Source: an uncultured Comamonadaceae bacterium (GTDB lineage: Bacteria > Pseudomonadota > Gammaproteobacteria > Burkholderiales > Burkholderiaceae_C). From it: DNA of 24,741 bases. The translations under genes were made by a program, and so were the position numbers. Below, one piece after another: positions 9,125 to 16,881 of this stretch. Within the stretch, counting starts at the first letter, position 1. Each line of letters opens with the position of its first letter. The DNA lies in NCBI GenBank assembly GCA_937893415.1, contig CALBWZ010000276.1:1-24741 (forward strand). The letters run 5' to 3'. The notes under the pieces are model-generated. The model saw only the letters and a program-made list of their open reading frames with translations, was not told the origin of the DNA and made no database searches.

Positions 9125-10534
9125 TTGTTTACTGCGCACAATCGCTTTAGAAGTTCCGCAAAGTCTTCGCATGCAATCGCCGCACCCACACCCCTGTCAA
9201 CAACATGGCAGCGCCGGATATTTTTGGTTGGGCTCAGTCTGTTTGGCTTAGGCGTTACCTCATTTGGCGTGGGCAGTGTGATGGACAACCCGGCGCCCAA
9301 CATACCCCCAGTCAGTATGAGCAGTGTAGGCCCGTCAGCCATGGTGGGCGATATGCTGAACCTGCCTTTTGACATCAATTTAAACGCATTTCTGGGCGGC
9401 AATGATGTCCACGTGTTGCTGTACGCCCAAGACTGGATTCGCCGGGGCGACACCAGCGTAAGTCTGCTCAAACGCATGGGTGTGCAAGACGACGCACTGG
9501 CCGCTTGGATGCGCCAAAACGAGAGTGCACGTGCTGTTATGGCCAACCCCAACAGCAAACGTGTGAACGTGGCTTACACGCTTGAGGGTGGCGTACAGCA
9601 ACTGGTGCTGCGCTGGATGCCAGATAGCAACCTCGATACCTTCACACGATTAACCATTTCTCGCAGCGACATCGGCGTTTTTACCAGCCAGTCAGAGCAA
9701 CTTGAGCTGCAGCGCAGTCAACGCATTATCAGTGGGCGAATTGACTCTTCTTTGTTTGCTGCCACCGATGCTGCTGATATTCCTGACAGCATTGCCATGG
9801 CTGTTGCTGAAGTCTTTGCCAACGAGATTGACTTCAACCGCGACTTGCGCAAAGGGGACACCTTTAATTTGGTTTATGAGCAGCTGGAAGCCGACGGTGA
9901 GCCTTTTAAAACGGGGCGTTTGCTGGCGACACAGTTCATCAACAACGGCCGTGAGCTCAATGCTATTTGGTTTGCTAACGGCACGGCTAAAGGTGAGTAC
10001 TTTGATTTAGACGGCAACAGTACCAGGCGTTTTTACTTGGCCTCTCCTATGGAGTTTTCGCGAGTCACCAGCAACTTTGCCATGCGATTCCACCCTATCC
10101 AAAAAAGGTGGAAGCGTCACTTGGGCGTAGACTACGGCGCGCCTACTGGCACTTTGGTTAGGACTGTGGGTGATGGTCGCGTTGCCTTTGCTGGCGTTAA
10201 GGGCGGCTACGGCAATGTCGTCGAGATTCAACATGACAACAAAAATACCACCTTGTACGCGCACTTGAGTCGTATTTTGGTTCGCAAAGGCCAGCGCATA
10301 GAGCGGGGCGACAACATTGGCAAAGTGGGAAGCACCGGTTGGTCTACGGGCCCACACCTGCACTTTGAGCACCGCGTGGCAGGTGTGCACAAAAACCCGG
10401 CTTTGCTGGCGCGCAACAGCCGAGCCATGACCATTGACAAGTCGCGCAAACAAGCCTTTTTGGCGATCGCCAAAGACATGGCCACGCAACTTGAGGCAGC
10501 CAGTTGGATGACAGCTCAGGTAGACACCAACTAG
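9125..10534 (+). CDS. M23 family metallopeptidase, membrane-anchored peptidoglycan hydrolase
   Basis: A periplasmic LytM-type endopeptidase that would cut peptide cross-links in peptidoglycan. One N-terminal membrane segment (IFLVGLSLFGLGVTSFGVGSV) follows the basic WQRR, giving a cytoplasm-in, periplasm-out anchor. A middle region of about 250 residues is of the kind that precedes the catalytic domain in these proteins (RDLRKGDTFNLVYEQ). The catalytic domain carries HLGVD at 332-336 and HLHFE at 411-415, so the zinc ligands look intact. No ATG fits the N terminus. TTG at 9125 has GGGAG five bases ahead; TTG at 9113 is an alternative whose GAGGG lies in a hairpin. With the 9125 start there are 469 residues. 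anmK follows in the same direction. Confidence 0.93.
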   Translation: MFTAHNRFRSSAKSSHAIAAPTPLSTTWQRRIFLVGLSLFGLGVTSFGVGSVMDNPAPNIPPVSMSSVGPSAMVGDMLNLPFDINLNAFLGGNDVHVLLYAQDWIRRGDTSVSLLKRMGVQDDALAAWMRQNESARAVMANPNSKRVNVAYTLEGGVQQLVLRWMPDSNLDTFTRLTISRSDIGVFTSQSEQLELQRSQRIISGRIDSSLFAATDAADIPDSIAMAVAEVFANEIDFNRDLRKGDTFNLVYEQLEADGEPFKTGRLLATQFINNGRELNAIWFANGTAKGEYFDLDGNSTRRFYLASPMEFSRVTSNFAMRFHPIQKRWKRHLGVDYGAPTGTLVRTVGDGRVAFAGVKGGYGNVVEIQHDNKNTTLYAHLSRILVRKGQRIERGDNIGKVGSTGWSTGPHLHFEHRVAGVHKNPALLARNSRAMTIDKSRKQAFLAIAKDMATQLEAASWMTAQVDTN

Positions 10535-10618
10535 ACCCTGTCTAGGTGGCTGTTTGTTTGGCGACTGGCCACTGGCATGCCGCACAATAGCCGTCATGCC
10601 CTTTCGGTTCAACACTCC

Positions 10619-11782
10619 ATGCATGTCATACCTCCAACACTGTTCATAGGCCTGATGTCTGGCACCAGCCTAGATGGTGTAGATGGCGTTTTATGCCGTA
10701 TCGGCGACGATGGTCAGCCCGCTGTTGTGGCTTATGCCCACGAGCCATTCAGTGCTGCCGTAAGAGCCGTTGCCTTACAACTCAATACACCAGGTCATAA
10801 CGAGCTGCAGCTCAGCGCACATGTGGGCATTGCTCTTGCACATTACAGTGCACAGGTTTGCGCCACCTTGCTGCACCGCTCTGGTTTGAATGCAGGACAG
10901 GTGCGTGCCGTTGCCAGTCATGGTCAGACCGTTAGACATGCCCCTCAAGCAACCACCACCTTAGATAACGCGCCAAGTGTGGGCTATTCGGTTCAAGTGA
11001 ACAACCCGGCATTGCTGGCTGAACTCACTGGCATAGACGTAGTCGCCGATTTTCGAAGCCGCGACATTGCCGCTGGCGGTCAGGGCGCTCCGCTGGTGCC
11101 AGCTTTCCACCGGCATGTGTTTGGCTCGACCGACCCCGAGACTAGTGTGGCGGTGCTTAATGTGGGCGGCATGGCCAACGTCAGCCTTTGTTCAAACCTT
11201 ACCGTGGCTGGCTGCGACACGGGCCCAGGTAACGTGCTGCTTGACAGCTGGGCACAACGCCACATTGGGCGTGACTTTGACCAAGATGGCGCATGGGGCG
11301 CAACCGGCACAGTCAACCTAGCGTTGCTTGCTTCGTTGCTGCGCGCACCTTTTTTCAACACCAACCAGGCCACAGCGCCTACCAGCACAGGGCGTGATTT
11401 GTTCAACGCGTCTTGGCTAAAACTAGCGCTTGTTGGCTTCGAGCAGCTTGCTCCTGAGGATGTTCAAGCCACACTGGCCGCACTTACAGCAAGAAGCGCA
11501 GCACATCAGTTGTCGCACTTAACTGTTAACAGCGCATGGCCAGACACAGTATTGGTCTGCGGCGGTGGCGCTTACAACCGACACCTGATGGCGCAGCTTC
11601 AAAGCACCATGCCACAATCTACTGTTCGCCGCACTGACGACGCCGGCATGCCCGCTATGCAAGTAGAAGCCTGCGCTTTTGCTTGGTTGGCGTGGTGTTT
11701 TGTACATAGGCGCACGGCCAATGTTGTTGCGGCAACAGGTGCCCGCGGCCCACGCGTGCTAGGCGCTTTGTATCCGCACTGA
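10619..11782 (+). CDS. anmK: anhydro-N-acetylmuramic acid kinase
   Basis: AnmK hydrolyses and phosphorylates 1,6-anhydro-MurNAc to MurNAc-6-phosphate, an early step of cell-wall sugar recycling. The family start FIGLMSGTSLDGVDG lies at residues 9-23. Further signatures are ASHGQTVRH, DFRSRDIAAGGQGAPLVP, NVGGMANVS, CDTGPGNVLLD and VCGGGAYNRHLM, in the order expected. The length of 387 residues is normal. I use the ATG at 10619, which gives a short leader; an in-frame ATG at 10577 would add 14 residues. Neither has a clear ribosome binding site. It sits 84 bp after the M23 peptidase gene, pairing hydrolysis with recycling of muropeptide sugars, and ends before a bidirectional terminator. Confidence 0.96.
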   Translation: MHVIPPTLFIGLMSGTSLDGVDGVLCRIGDDGQPAVVAYAHEPFSAAVRAVALQLNTPGHNELQLSAHVGIALAHYSAQVCATLLHRSGLNAGQVRAVASHGQTVRHAPQATTTLDNAPSVGYSVQVNNPALLAELTGIDVVADFRSRDIAAGGQGAPLVPAFHRHVFGSTDPETSVAVLNVGGMANVSLCSNLTVAGCDTGPGNVLLDSWAQRHIGRDFDQDGAWGATGTVNLALLASLLRAPFFNTNQATAPTSTGRDLFNASWLKLALVGFEQLAPEDVQATLAALTARSAAHQLSHLTVNSAWPDTVLVCGGGAYNRHLMAQLQSTMPQSTVRRTDDAGMPAMQVEACAFAWLAWCFVHRRTANVVAATGARGPRVLGALYPH

Positions 11783-11884
11783 TAATATTTTGCCCGCGTT
11801 TTCTGTGATGCCCATTGACAAAGCCATACTATTTCTTCAACTTATGTGTTTGCTGTCTACCGACGACGCGACACTTTAAGACGT

Positions 11885-11912
11885 AAAAAAACCCAGCCGA
11901 GCTGGGTTTTTT
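11885..11912. terminator. bidirectional intrinsic terminator between anmK and erpA
   Basis: ACCCAGC (11891-11897) and GCTGGGT (11901-11907) form a stem around the loop CGA, flanked by an A run (from 11885) and a T run (to 11912). The A and T runs give a U tract in either direction, so it can end transcripts of anmK and of the erpA operon. The approximately 100 bp between anmK and this hairpin holds no convincing gene. Confidence 0.88.
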
Positions 11913-11935
11913 AAAAAGCCACTTTGCGTGATCGT

Positions 11936-12304
11936 TTAAGCGCTGAAGCTAGAGCCGCAACCGCATGTCGACGTCGCATTGGGATTTTTGATGACGAACT
12001 GTGCACCCTGTAAATCTTCTTTGTAGTCGATCTCAGAACCGGTGAGGTATTGGTAGCTCATGGCGTCAATTAGCAATGACACGCCATTTTTAGTCATCGT
12101 GGTGTCGTCTTCGTTTGTGATCTCGTCAAAAGTGAAGCCGTACTGAAAACCGGAACAACCACCACCCTGCACAAACACGCGTAATTTCAAATCTGGGTTG
12201 CCTTCTTCTGCTATCAGATCTGCGACTTTTGCAGCTGCGCTATCGGTAAAAACAAGGGCAACTGGCATTTCCATTTCTGGAACAAGTTCTGCGACTGCGG
12301 TCAT
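11936..12304 (-). CDS. erpA: iron-sulfur cluster insertion protein ErpA
   Basis: ErpA is an A-type carrier that delivers iron-sulfur clusters to apoproteins. The 122-residue protein has the three invariant cysteines: C50 in GGGCSGF, and C114 and C116 in TCGCGSSF near the C terminus. A longer frame from 12346 adds 14 residues without family character. The ATG at 12304 has a good GAGGGA ribosome binding site about 7 bases ahead, so it is the start. It is the last gene after DUF6776 and bactofilin, 92 bp behind the bactofilin gene, and ends just before the shared terminator. The gap contains AT-rich sequence that could carry its own promoter. Confidence 0.95.
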   Translation of the reverse strand: MTAVAELVPEMEMPVALVFTDSAAAKVADLIAEEGNPDLKLRVFVQGGGCSGFQYGFTFDEITNEDDTTMTKNGVSLLIDAMSYQYLTGSEIDYKEDLQGAQFVIKNPNATSTCGCGSSFSA

Positions 12305-12396
12305 ATAAATTCCCTCGATATATTTGTGTCGGTTAATCAAACACAAAGGTAAACAATTAGTTGAAATGATACACCAATACCTATGGTAGTGCAGAG

Positions 12397-12795
12397 TTAG
12401 GCTTGCTTGGCCGCCAATTTAAGAGGGGCTTTTTCATCGGACATCGCCACTGTAGGGCACAGCTGCCCGGTAACCAAAGCGCCCAAATGCAGCTCTATAG
12501 ACTTGTACAGCACATTGCCTTCAACGCGGGCCTTTGGCTGTAACTCAATCAGTTGCTTGGCTTCGACTGGTCCCAGCACGGTACCGTTCACGATCACGTG
12601 ATCGGCCGACACTGAGCCCTCTATGCGAGCGTTCTCACTTACGACCAGGACGCTGGGCTTGCCTTCACGACCTTTGACGTCGCCAGTGACAACACCATCA
12701 ATGCGCAAGCCGTCCTCAAAGGAAATATTGCCCCCGATGGTGGTTCCCGACGCAATCAAGCTTTTAATTAACGGCATTTTCTTTTTACCCAACAT
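12397..12795 (-). CDS. bactofilin family polymer-forming protein
   Basis: Bactofilins assemble into nucleotide-independent filaments, often near the membrane, that help to position cell-wall enzymes. The 132-residue protein has a short basic N terminus ([14 protein letters not shown]), then a central right-handed beta-helix of repeating short strands from about 17 to 112 ([22 protein letters not shown] and following), and a loose C-terminal tail. The repeating hydrophobic-glycine rhythm and the [13 protein letters not shown] start are typical. It is 60 bp downstream of the DUF6776 gene. The nearby M23 peptidase and anmK are also cell-wall genes, though they are on the other strand. Confidence 0.93.
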   Translation of the reverse strand: MLGKKKMPLIKSLIASGTTIGGNISFEDGLRIDGVVTGDVKGREGKPSVLVVSENARIEGSVSADHVIVNGTVLGPVEAKQLIELQPKARVEGNVLYKSIELHLGALVTGQLCPTVAMSDEKAPLKLAAKQA

Positions 12796-12855
12796 AGTCG
12801 TTTTCTTTCTTCTAAGTATGGCTAGACGTGACGCTTGTTGTCAAACACAGCGGTC

Positions 12856-13566
12856 TTAAAAAATAAATGTCTGTACAGACTTCACTGCGCCATTTTGCAC
12901 AAGCTTGACTGTCAATGATTTTATCAAAGCGCCACTGGGCACATCAAAGACGCCAGTGGTTCTAACATATTGCAAGAGACTGATGTTGCGCGGACTGCCT
13001 TGCGGCGTCATGCTAAATGGCTTACCGCCCAACGAACCAGCCACTAAGAGCTCAATCGTACCTTTAAAAGCCGTCGGATTTTTGGCTGCTTGAATGACCA
13101 GTACCTGCCAACGCACTTGTGTAGGCATGAGCATTTCTGCTTGCACTGAGCGTATGCGTGCGCTGGCTACCCCGCTGCTGGTAGGTATGAGTTGCTCAAA
13201 GAACCCAAGATCGTCCCGCAAACCTTGGTTATCGGCTTCTAACCGGCGAATGTGCTCCACCAACTCACTTTGAGCTGTTTGCTCTGCAATCATCTTGCTT
13301 TGGGAGGTATTGACCAGTGACTGTGCCTTTTCTAGCAGGCCACTGATTCGCATATTTTCATACTTGAGTATGCGCACCTCTTCGCGTGAGCCCGAGTCAA
13401 CACCAGCAATGTGCTTGCCTTGCTCAAAGGCCCACAGAGCCAATGCAGCTGAAAAGCCCAATACAAGCGCACCCAGCAACCAAGTCAGTGGCCAAGGCAA
13501 AGCGCTTCTCACTGCCATGCGCGGCGCGCTTACTGTTAAGCGACGTATCAGCAAACGTAATCTCAT
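12856..13566 (-). CDS. DUF6776 family membrane protein with coiled coil
   Basis: A 236-residue protein of uncharacterised function. A basic N terminus of about 23 residues leads into a membrane helix (WPLTWLLGALVLGFSAALAL, about 25-44), followed by a likely coiled coil at about 60-118 (EEVRILKYENMRISGLLEK, then HIRRLEADNQGLRDDLGFFEQLIP). The C-terminal part is beta-rich (RWQVLVIQAAKN, GTIELLVAGSL, SLTVKLVQNG). The layout and the GFFEQLIP stretch match what I know as DUF6776 of betaproteobacteria; this is recognition by pattern, not by search. It sits upstream of the bactofilin gene in the same direction, which suggests a shared envelope role. A periplasmic position of the C-terminal part is inferred. 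Confidence 0.8.
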   Translation of the reverse strand: MRLRLLIRRLTVSAPRMAVRSALPWPLTWLLGALVLGFSAALALWAFEQGKHIAGVDSGSREEVRILKYENMRISGLLEKAQSLVNTSQSKMIAEQTAQSELVEHIRRLEADNQGLRDDLGFFEQLIPTSSGVASARIRSVQAEMLMPTQVRWQVLVIQAAKNPTAFKGTIELLVAGSLGGKPFSMTPQGSPRNISLLQYVRTTGVFDVPSGALIKSLTVKLVQNGAVKSVQTFIF

Positions 13567-13617
13567 AGGCGGCTAGGCTAACTAAATTTAGGTAAAAATG
13601 CTTAAATTTAAAACGAC

Positions 13618-13649
13618 AAAGCCGCCGAAGACTTGTCTTGCGGCGGCTT
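13618..13649 (-). terminator. intrinsic terminator after rpsI
   Basis: On the minus strand AAGCCGCCG pairs with CGGCGGCTT (arms at 13641-13649 and 13619-13627), with further pairing inside. T-rich sequence TTTGTCGTTTT follows. It lies 20 bp after the rpsI stop and would separate rplM-rpsI from the DUF6776 gene, although read-through is possible. Confidence 0.72.
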
Positions 13650-13669
13650 GCATGAACAACAAAACGTGA

Positions 13670-14062
13670 TTAACGCTTGCTGAACTGCTTACGGCGACGC
13701 GCTGAGCGGAAGCCGACTTTCTTACGTTCAACTTCACGGGCATCACGGGTCACGTAACCTGCCGCAGACAACTCTGGCTTCAGGTTTATGTCGTAATCCA
13801 TCAAAGCACGTGTAATGCCGTGACGAACTGCGCCAGCTTGGCCAGATTCTCCGCCGCCATGTACGTTGACTAAGATGTCGAAAGTTTCGACGTTTGCAGT
13901 CAAAACCAAGGGTTGCTTGGCAATCATGATGGAGGTTTGACGACCGAAATAATTTTCGATATCTTTACCGTTCACCGTGACTTTGCCTGAGCCTTTTTTG
14001 ATAAACACGCGCGCCACGCTTGATTTGCGGCGGCCCGTGCCATTGTTCCAATCACCAATCAT
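13670..14062 (-). CDS. rpsI: 30S ribosomal protein S9 (uS9)
   Basis: S9 binds 16S rRNA in the head of the small subunit, and its C-terminal tail reaches the P-site tRNA. The protein has 130 residues, with [13 protein letters not shown] near the N terminus, [19 protein letters not shown] in the middle and the basic end [18 protein letters not shown]. The last residues SKR are the tRNA-contacting tail. It follows rplM by 9 bp in the usual rplM-rpsI pair, with an AGGAG-like site before the ATG. Nothing unusual is seen. Confidence 0.98.
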   Translation of the reverse strand: MIGDWNNGTGRRKSSVARVFIKKGSGKVTVNGKDIENYFGRQTSIMIAKQPLVLTANVETFDILVNVHGGGESGQAGAVRHGITRALMDYDINLKPELSAAGYVTRDAREVERKKVGFRSARRRKQFSKR

Positions 14063-14071
14063 TTCGGCTCC

Positions 14072-14500
14072 TTAGATTTCCAACACTTTGGGTTGCTGGG
14101 CAGTATGTGGGTGCTCTGCACCACCATACACTTTGAGCTTCTTGACCATGGCATAACCAAGTGGGCCTTTGGGCAGCATGCCCTTGACCGCTTTTTCCAG
14201 CGCTCGGCCTGGATGTTTGGCTTGCATGTCACGGAAGTTGGTGCCATAAATGCCACCTGGAAAACCAGAGTGACGGTAATACACCTTGTCAATGGCTTTG
14301 TTGCCAGTGACTCGTAATTTTCCTGCATTGATGACAACGATGAAGTCGCCGGTGTCAATGTGAGGCGTATAAATGGCTTTGTGTTTGCCGCGTAGACGGA
14401 GAGCAACTTCGCTGGCTACTCGTCCGAGCACCTTATCGGTGGCGTCAACCACAAACCACTCATGGACCACCTCAGCGGGTTTAGCGCTGAAAGTTTTCAT
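14072..14500 (-). CDS. rplM: 50S ribosomal protein L13 (uL13)
   Basis: L13 is an early-assembling protein of the large subunit. The 142-residue length is standard. Conserved stretches are [45 protein letters not shown] and [19 protein letters not shown]. It is the first gene of rplM-rpsI. In Escherichia coli the L13 protein represses its own operon by binding the leader; here a leader of about 160 bases with a possible hairpin lies upstream (see the leader entry), so a similar control is conceivable. Confidence 0.98.
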   Translation of the reverse strand: MKTFSAKPAEVVHEWFVVDATDKVLGRVASEVALRLRGKHKAIYTPHIDTGDFIVVINAGKLRVTGNKAIDKVYYRHSGFPGGIYGTNFRDMQAKHPGRALEKAVKGMLPKGPLGYAMVKKLKVYGGAEHPHTAQQPKVLEI

Positions 14501-14675
14501 TTGAGATATCTCTTGAGTTGGTTTGGCGGACCCTACTCCACGGTCGGCGTTTCTCTTATGGAAACCTCTTAGGTGGTAGGTTGCACACTTGGTTTCTAGT
14601 CTTTTACAAGTTTCGAAACCATTTGCGCTTACTTGGCCGCGGGGTCACTGAATCGCTGCCAAGCCCACTATTATA
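14501..14675 (-). promoter_or_regulatory. rplM promoter and untranslated leader
   Basis: A perfect TATAAT lies at 14670-14675 read on the minus strand, without a clear -35 box. Transcription from near 14663 would give a leader of about 160 bases. Inside it TGGTTTC and GAAACCA (plus-strand arms 14590-14596 and 14615-14621) form a 7-bp stem, and GTTTC with GAAAC a second stem closer to the gene. This could be the target for L13 autoregulation; that role is inferred from Escherichia coli. The rest of the gap up to rlmJ shows no gene. Confidence 0.45.
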
Positions 14676-14732
14676 CGAATAATATTGGCCAGCGCCATAC
14701 ATTTCCCACCAGTGCGGGTACGATACCCGTAT

Positions 14733-15620
14733 ATGTTCAGTTACAGACACGCTTTTCACGCTGGCAACCATGCCGACGTACTCAAACACGCCACGCTGGT
14801 CGCTGTATTACAACACCTCACACTTAAAGAAGGTGCCCTGTCTGTTGTGGACACGCATGCAGGCGCCGGCTTGTACAAGTTAGACAGCAACAGCGCCACA
14901 ACCAGCGCTGAGGCCGAGTTTGGTATCAAGGCCTTGTTGGCGCACATCAGCAAACACGGCAAGGCCAGTGCGCCGGCCCTGTTGTCTGCTTATGTGGGTA
15001 TGCTGCGTCAATTTAATGGCGGCAAAGACATCAAAATGTACCCGGGCTCACCCATCATTGCTGCTGAGTTGTTGCGCACGCAAGACCGTGTGATGGCGTT
15101 TGAAGTTCACCCCACTGACCACCGCTTGCTGCGCACCACGTTGGAACAAGCCACCTCACGCGCCAAACTGCTGATGGACAGGAAAGATGGCTTTGAGGGC
15201 ATACGCTCACTGCTACCGCCTGTATCAAGGCGAGGACTTGTGATCTGCGACCCCAGTTACGAGCTCAAAACAGACTACGCCGAAGTGCTCAATATGACGG
15301 TAGAAGCTTTAAGGCGATTTGCCACTGGCTCTATGTTGATTTGGTATCCCTTGGTAGGTCGCCCTGAAGCGCATGACTTGCCTCGGAAACTTAAAAATGC
15401 GGTCGCAAAAGCTGGCAAAAGCTGGCTGCATGCCACGCTGCAAGTACGTGCCGGCGCCGCAGGTCAAGGCACTGGCGGAGGCTTAGGTGCCAGCGGCGTG
15501 TTTGTGGTGAACCCGCCGCACACGCTCAAAGCCCACATGCAAGAAGCCCTGCCTTATTTGGTTGAAGCGCTGGGTCAAGACACGCACGCGGCTTTCAAAC
15601 TAGAGTCGCACGGCAACTAG
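14733..15620 (+). CDS. rlmJ: 23S rRNA (adenine(2030)-N(6))-methyltransferase RlmJ
   Basis: RlmJ methylates A2030 of 23S rRNA using SAM. The ATG at 14733 gives the family start [19 protein letters not shown]; an earlier in-frame ATG at 14685 would add 16 residues. Later signatures are [13 protein letters not shown] (SAM-binding region), [14 protein letters not shown] and the catalytic motif. The latter reads DPSY at 173-176 where Escherichia coli RlmJ has DPPY. WYPLVGR and the C-terminal [14 protein letters not shown] are also typical. The length is 295 residues. A hairpin CGGGTA-CGA-TACCCG (14715-14729) sits right before the start and there is no Shine-Dalgarno site. The gene is divergent from rplM and is followed by the paa operon. 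Confidence 0.93.
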   Translation: MFSYRHAFHAGNHADVLKHATLVAVLQHLTLKEGALSVVDTHAGAGLYKLDSNSATTSAEAEFGIKALLAHISKHGKASAPALLSAYVGMLRQFNGGKDIKMYPGSPIIAAELLRTQDRVMAFEVHPTDHRLLRTTLEQATSRAKLLMDRKDGFEGIRSLLPPVSRRGLVICDPSYELKTDYAEVLNMTVEALRRFATGSMLIWYPLVGRPEAHDLPRKLKNAVAKAGKSWLHATLQVRAGAAGQGTGGGLGASGVFVVNPPHTLKAHMQEALPYLVEALGQDTHAAFKLESHGN

Positions 15621-15674
15621 GTACAGGTCTGGTGTCAGACCAAGGCTAAGGTTAGAACATGCAGACAAACCCTG

Positions 15675-15704
15675 TTGTAAGGGCTGTGGTGGTACTGGTA
15701 TAAA
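15675..15704 (+). promoter_or_regulatory. candidate paa operon promoter
   Basis: TTGTAA (15675-15680) and TATAAA (15699-15704) are spaced by 18 bp, a fair sigma70 match. The -10 box lies inside a perfect palindrome, TGGTAT-AA-ATACCA (15696-15709). Transcription would start near 15711, just ahead of the TetR-type operator. An alternative -10, TATACT at 15745-15750, has no good -35 box. Confidence 0.45.
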
Positions 15705-15715
15705 TACCAACTTAA

Positions 15716-15739
15716 TTAACCGACCGACCGGTCGGTTAA
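15716..15739. promoter_or_regulatory. TetR-type (PaaR-like) operator of the paa operon
   Basis: TTAACCGAC (15716-15724) is repeated inverted as GTCGGTTAA (15731-15739). A second, overlapping register ACCGACCGGTCGGT (15723-15736) is a perfect 14-bp palindrome. It lies between the candidate promoter and paaA. TetR-family PaaR repressors that respond to phenylacetyl-CoA control paa genes in betaproteobacteria and bind CCGACCG-containing palindromes. The regulator gene is not in the window, so assignment to PaaR is by context. Confidence 0.75.
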
Positions 15740-15825
15740 TGGGGTATACTTCAAAAATCGAGGCAGCTATAGCGCTGCTGGCAAAGGCGCATTTCCGCCT
15801 GAGTTGTATTTTTGGAGCGTTGCAC

Positions 15826-16845
15826 ATGTACACCCAATCACTTGACCAGTCACCCGTAAACGCCAACGAATCTGTCAGCGGTGCTGCTGTAGATATTCAC
15901 CAAGACGCGCACAAACAAGCGGCTTTCGACCGCATCATAGACGCAGACGGCAAGATAGAAGCACAAGACTGGATGCCTACCGCCTACCGTAAAACCTTGG
16001 TGCGCCAGATTTCACAACACGCACACTCTGAAATAGTTGGCATGTTGCCCGAAGGCAACTGGATCAGCCGCGCACCGTCCCTGAAACGCAAATCTATTCT
16101 GATGGCCAAAGTACAAGATGAAGCGGGCCACGGTCTGTACCTGTACAGTGCCGCAGAAACACTAGGCACCAGCCGCGATGACATGCTGGACGCGTTACAC
16201 ACAGGGCGCGCCAAATACTCCAGCATCTTCAACTACCCCACTCCCTCGTGGGCGGATGTAGGCATGGTCGGCTGGTTGGTTGACGGCGCAGCCATCATGA
16301 ACCAAGTTCCCCTGTGTCGCTGTACGTATGGCCCTTATGCTCGCGCAATGATTCGGGTCTGCAAGGAAGAGTCTTTTCACCAACGCCAAGGCTATGACGC
16401 CTTGTTGGCCATGATGCAAGGCTCGCAAGCCCAACGCGATATGGTGCAAGAGTCACTCAACCGCTGGTGGTGGCCAGTCTTAATGATGTTTGGCCCGCCA
16501 GACTCTGACAGCCCGAACAGCGCCCAAGGCATGCGCTGGGGCATCAAACGGATATCCAACGACGACTTGCGACAGAAATTTATTGATGCAACGGTGGCGC
16601 AAGCCGAAACGCTGGGCGTGCAGCTGCCAGACCCTGATCTCAAGTGGAATGAGACGCGCCAGCACTACGACTTTGGCCCTATCAACTGGTCAGAGTTTCA
16701 CGATGTGTTGGCTGGCAAAGGTCCTTGCAATGTCGAACGCTTGGCCACGCGCGTCAAAGCCCATCAAGACGGTCAGTGGGTGCGCGAGGCTGCAACAGCC
16801 TACGCCGCAAAACAAGCGTCTCGCCAGCAACGCTTGGCGGCCTAG
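15826..16845 (+). CDS. paaA: 1,2-phenylacetyl-CoA epoxidase subunit PaaA
   Basis: PaaA is the catalytic diiron subunit of the epoxidase that converts phenylacetyl-CoA with oxygen to the ring 1,2-epoxide. The ATG at 15826 has GGAG 8 bases ahead and begins [10 protein letters not shown]; the open frame upstream crosses the operator and is not coding. Iron-ligand segments are HSEIVG (E69), DEAGHG (E99, H102) and later [24 protein letters not shown] and [20 protein letters not shown] are family signatures. With 339 residues it is slightly longer than the 309 of Escherichia coli, through an N-terminal leader of about 30 residues. It is the first gene of paaABCDE. Confidence 0.97.
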   Translation: MYTQSLDQSPVNANESVSGAAVDIHQDAHKQAAFDRIIDADGKIEAQDWMPTAYRKTLVRQISQHAHSEIVGMLPEGNWISRAPSLKRKSILMAKVQDEAGHGLYLYSAAETLGTSRDDMLDALHTGRAKYSSIFNYPTPSWADVGMVGWLVDGAAIMNQVPLCRCTYGPYARAMIRVCKEESFHQRQGYDALLAMMQGSQAQRDMVQESLNRWWWPVLMMFGPPDSDSPNSAQGMRWGIKRISNDDLRQKFIDATVAQAETLGVQLPDPDLKWNETRQHYDFGPINWSEFHDVLAGKGPCNVERLATRVKAHQDGQWVREAATAYAAKQASRQQRLAA

Positions 16846-16881
16846 TTTGTACAGCTTTTTTTGAATACACGGGGTATTGAT

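Noticed and set aside
11808..11879. Small open frame (MPIDKAILFLQLMCLLSTDDATL, 23 codons) between anmK and the terminator
   Set aside because: The hydrophobic core is suggestive, but there is no ribosome binding site or promoter and frames this short arise by chance.
15626..15641. Hairpin GGTCTG-GTGT-CAGACC as rlmJ terminator
   Set aside because: The stem is 6 bp only and is followed by AAGGCTAAGG, not by a T run.
15739..15825. 29-codon N-terminal extension of PaaA
   Set aside because: The extension starts at the edge of the operator, lacks a ribosome binding site and is not like the family; the ATG at 15826 has GGAG 8 bases ahead.
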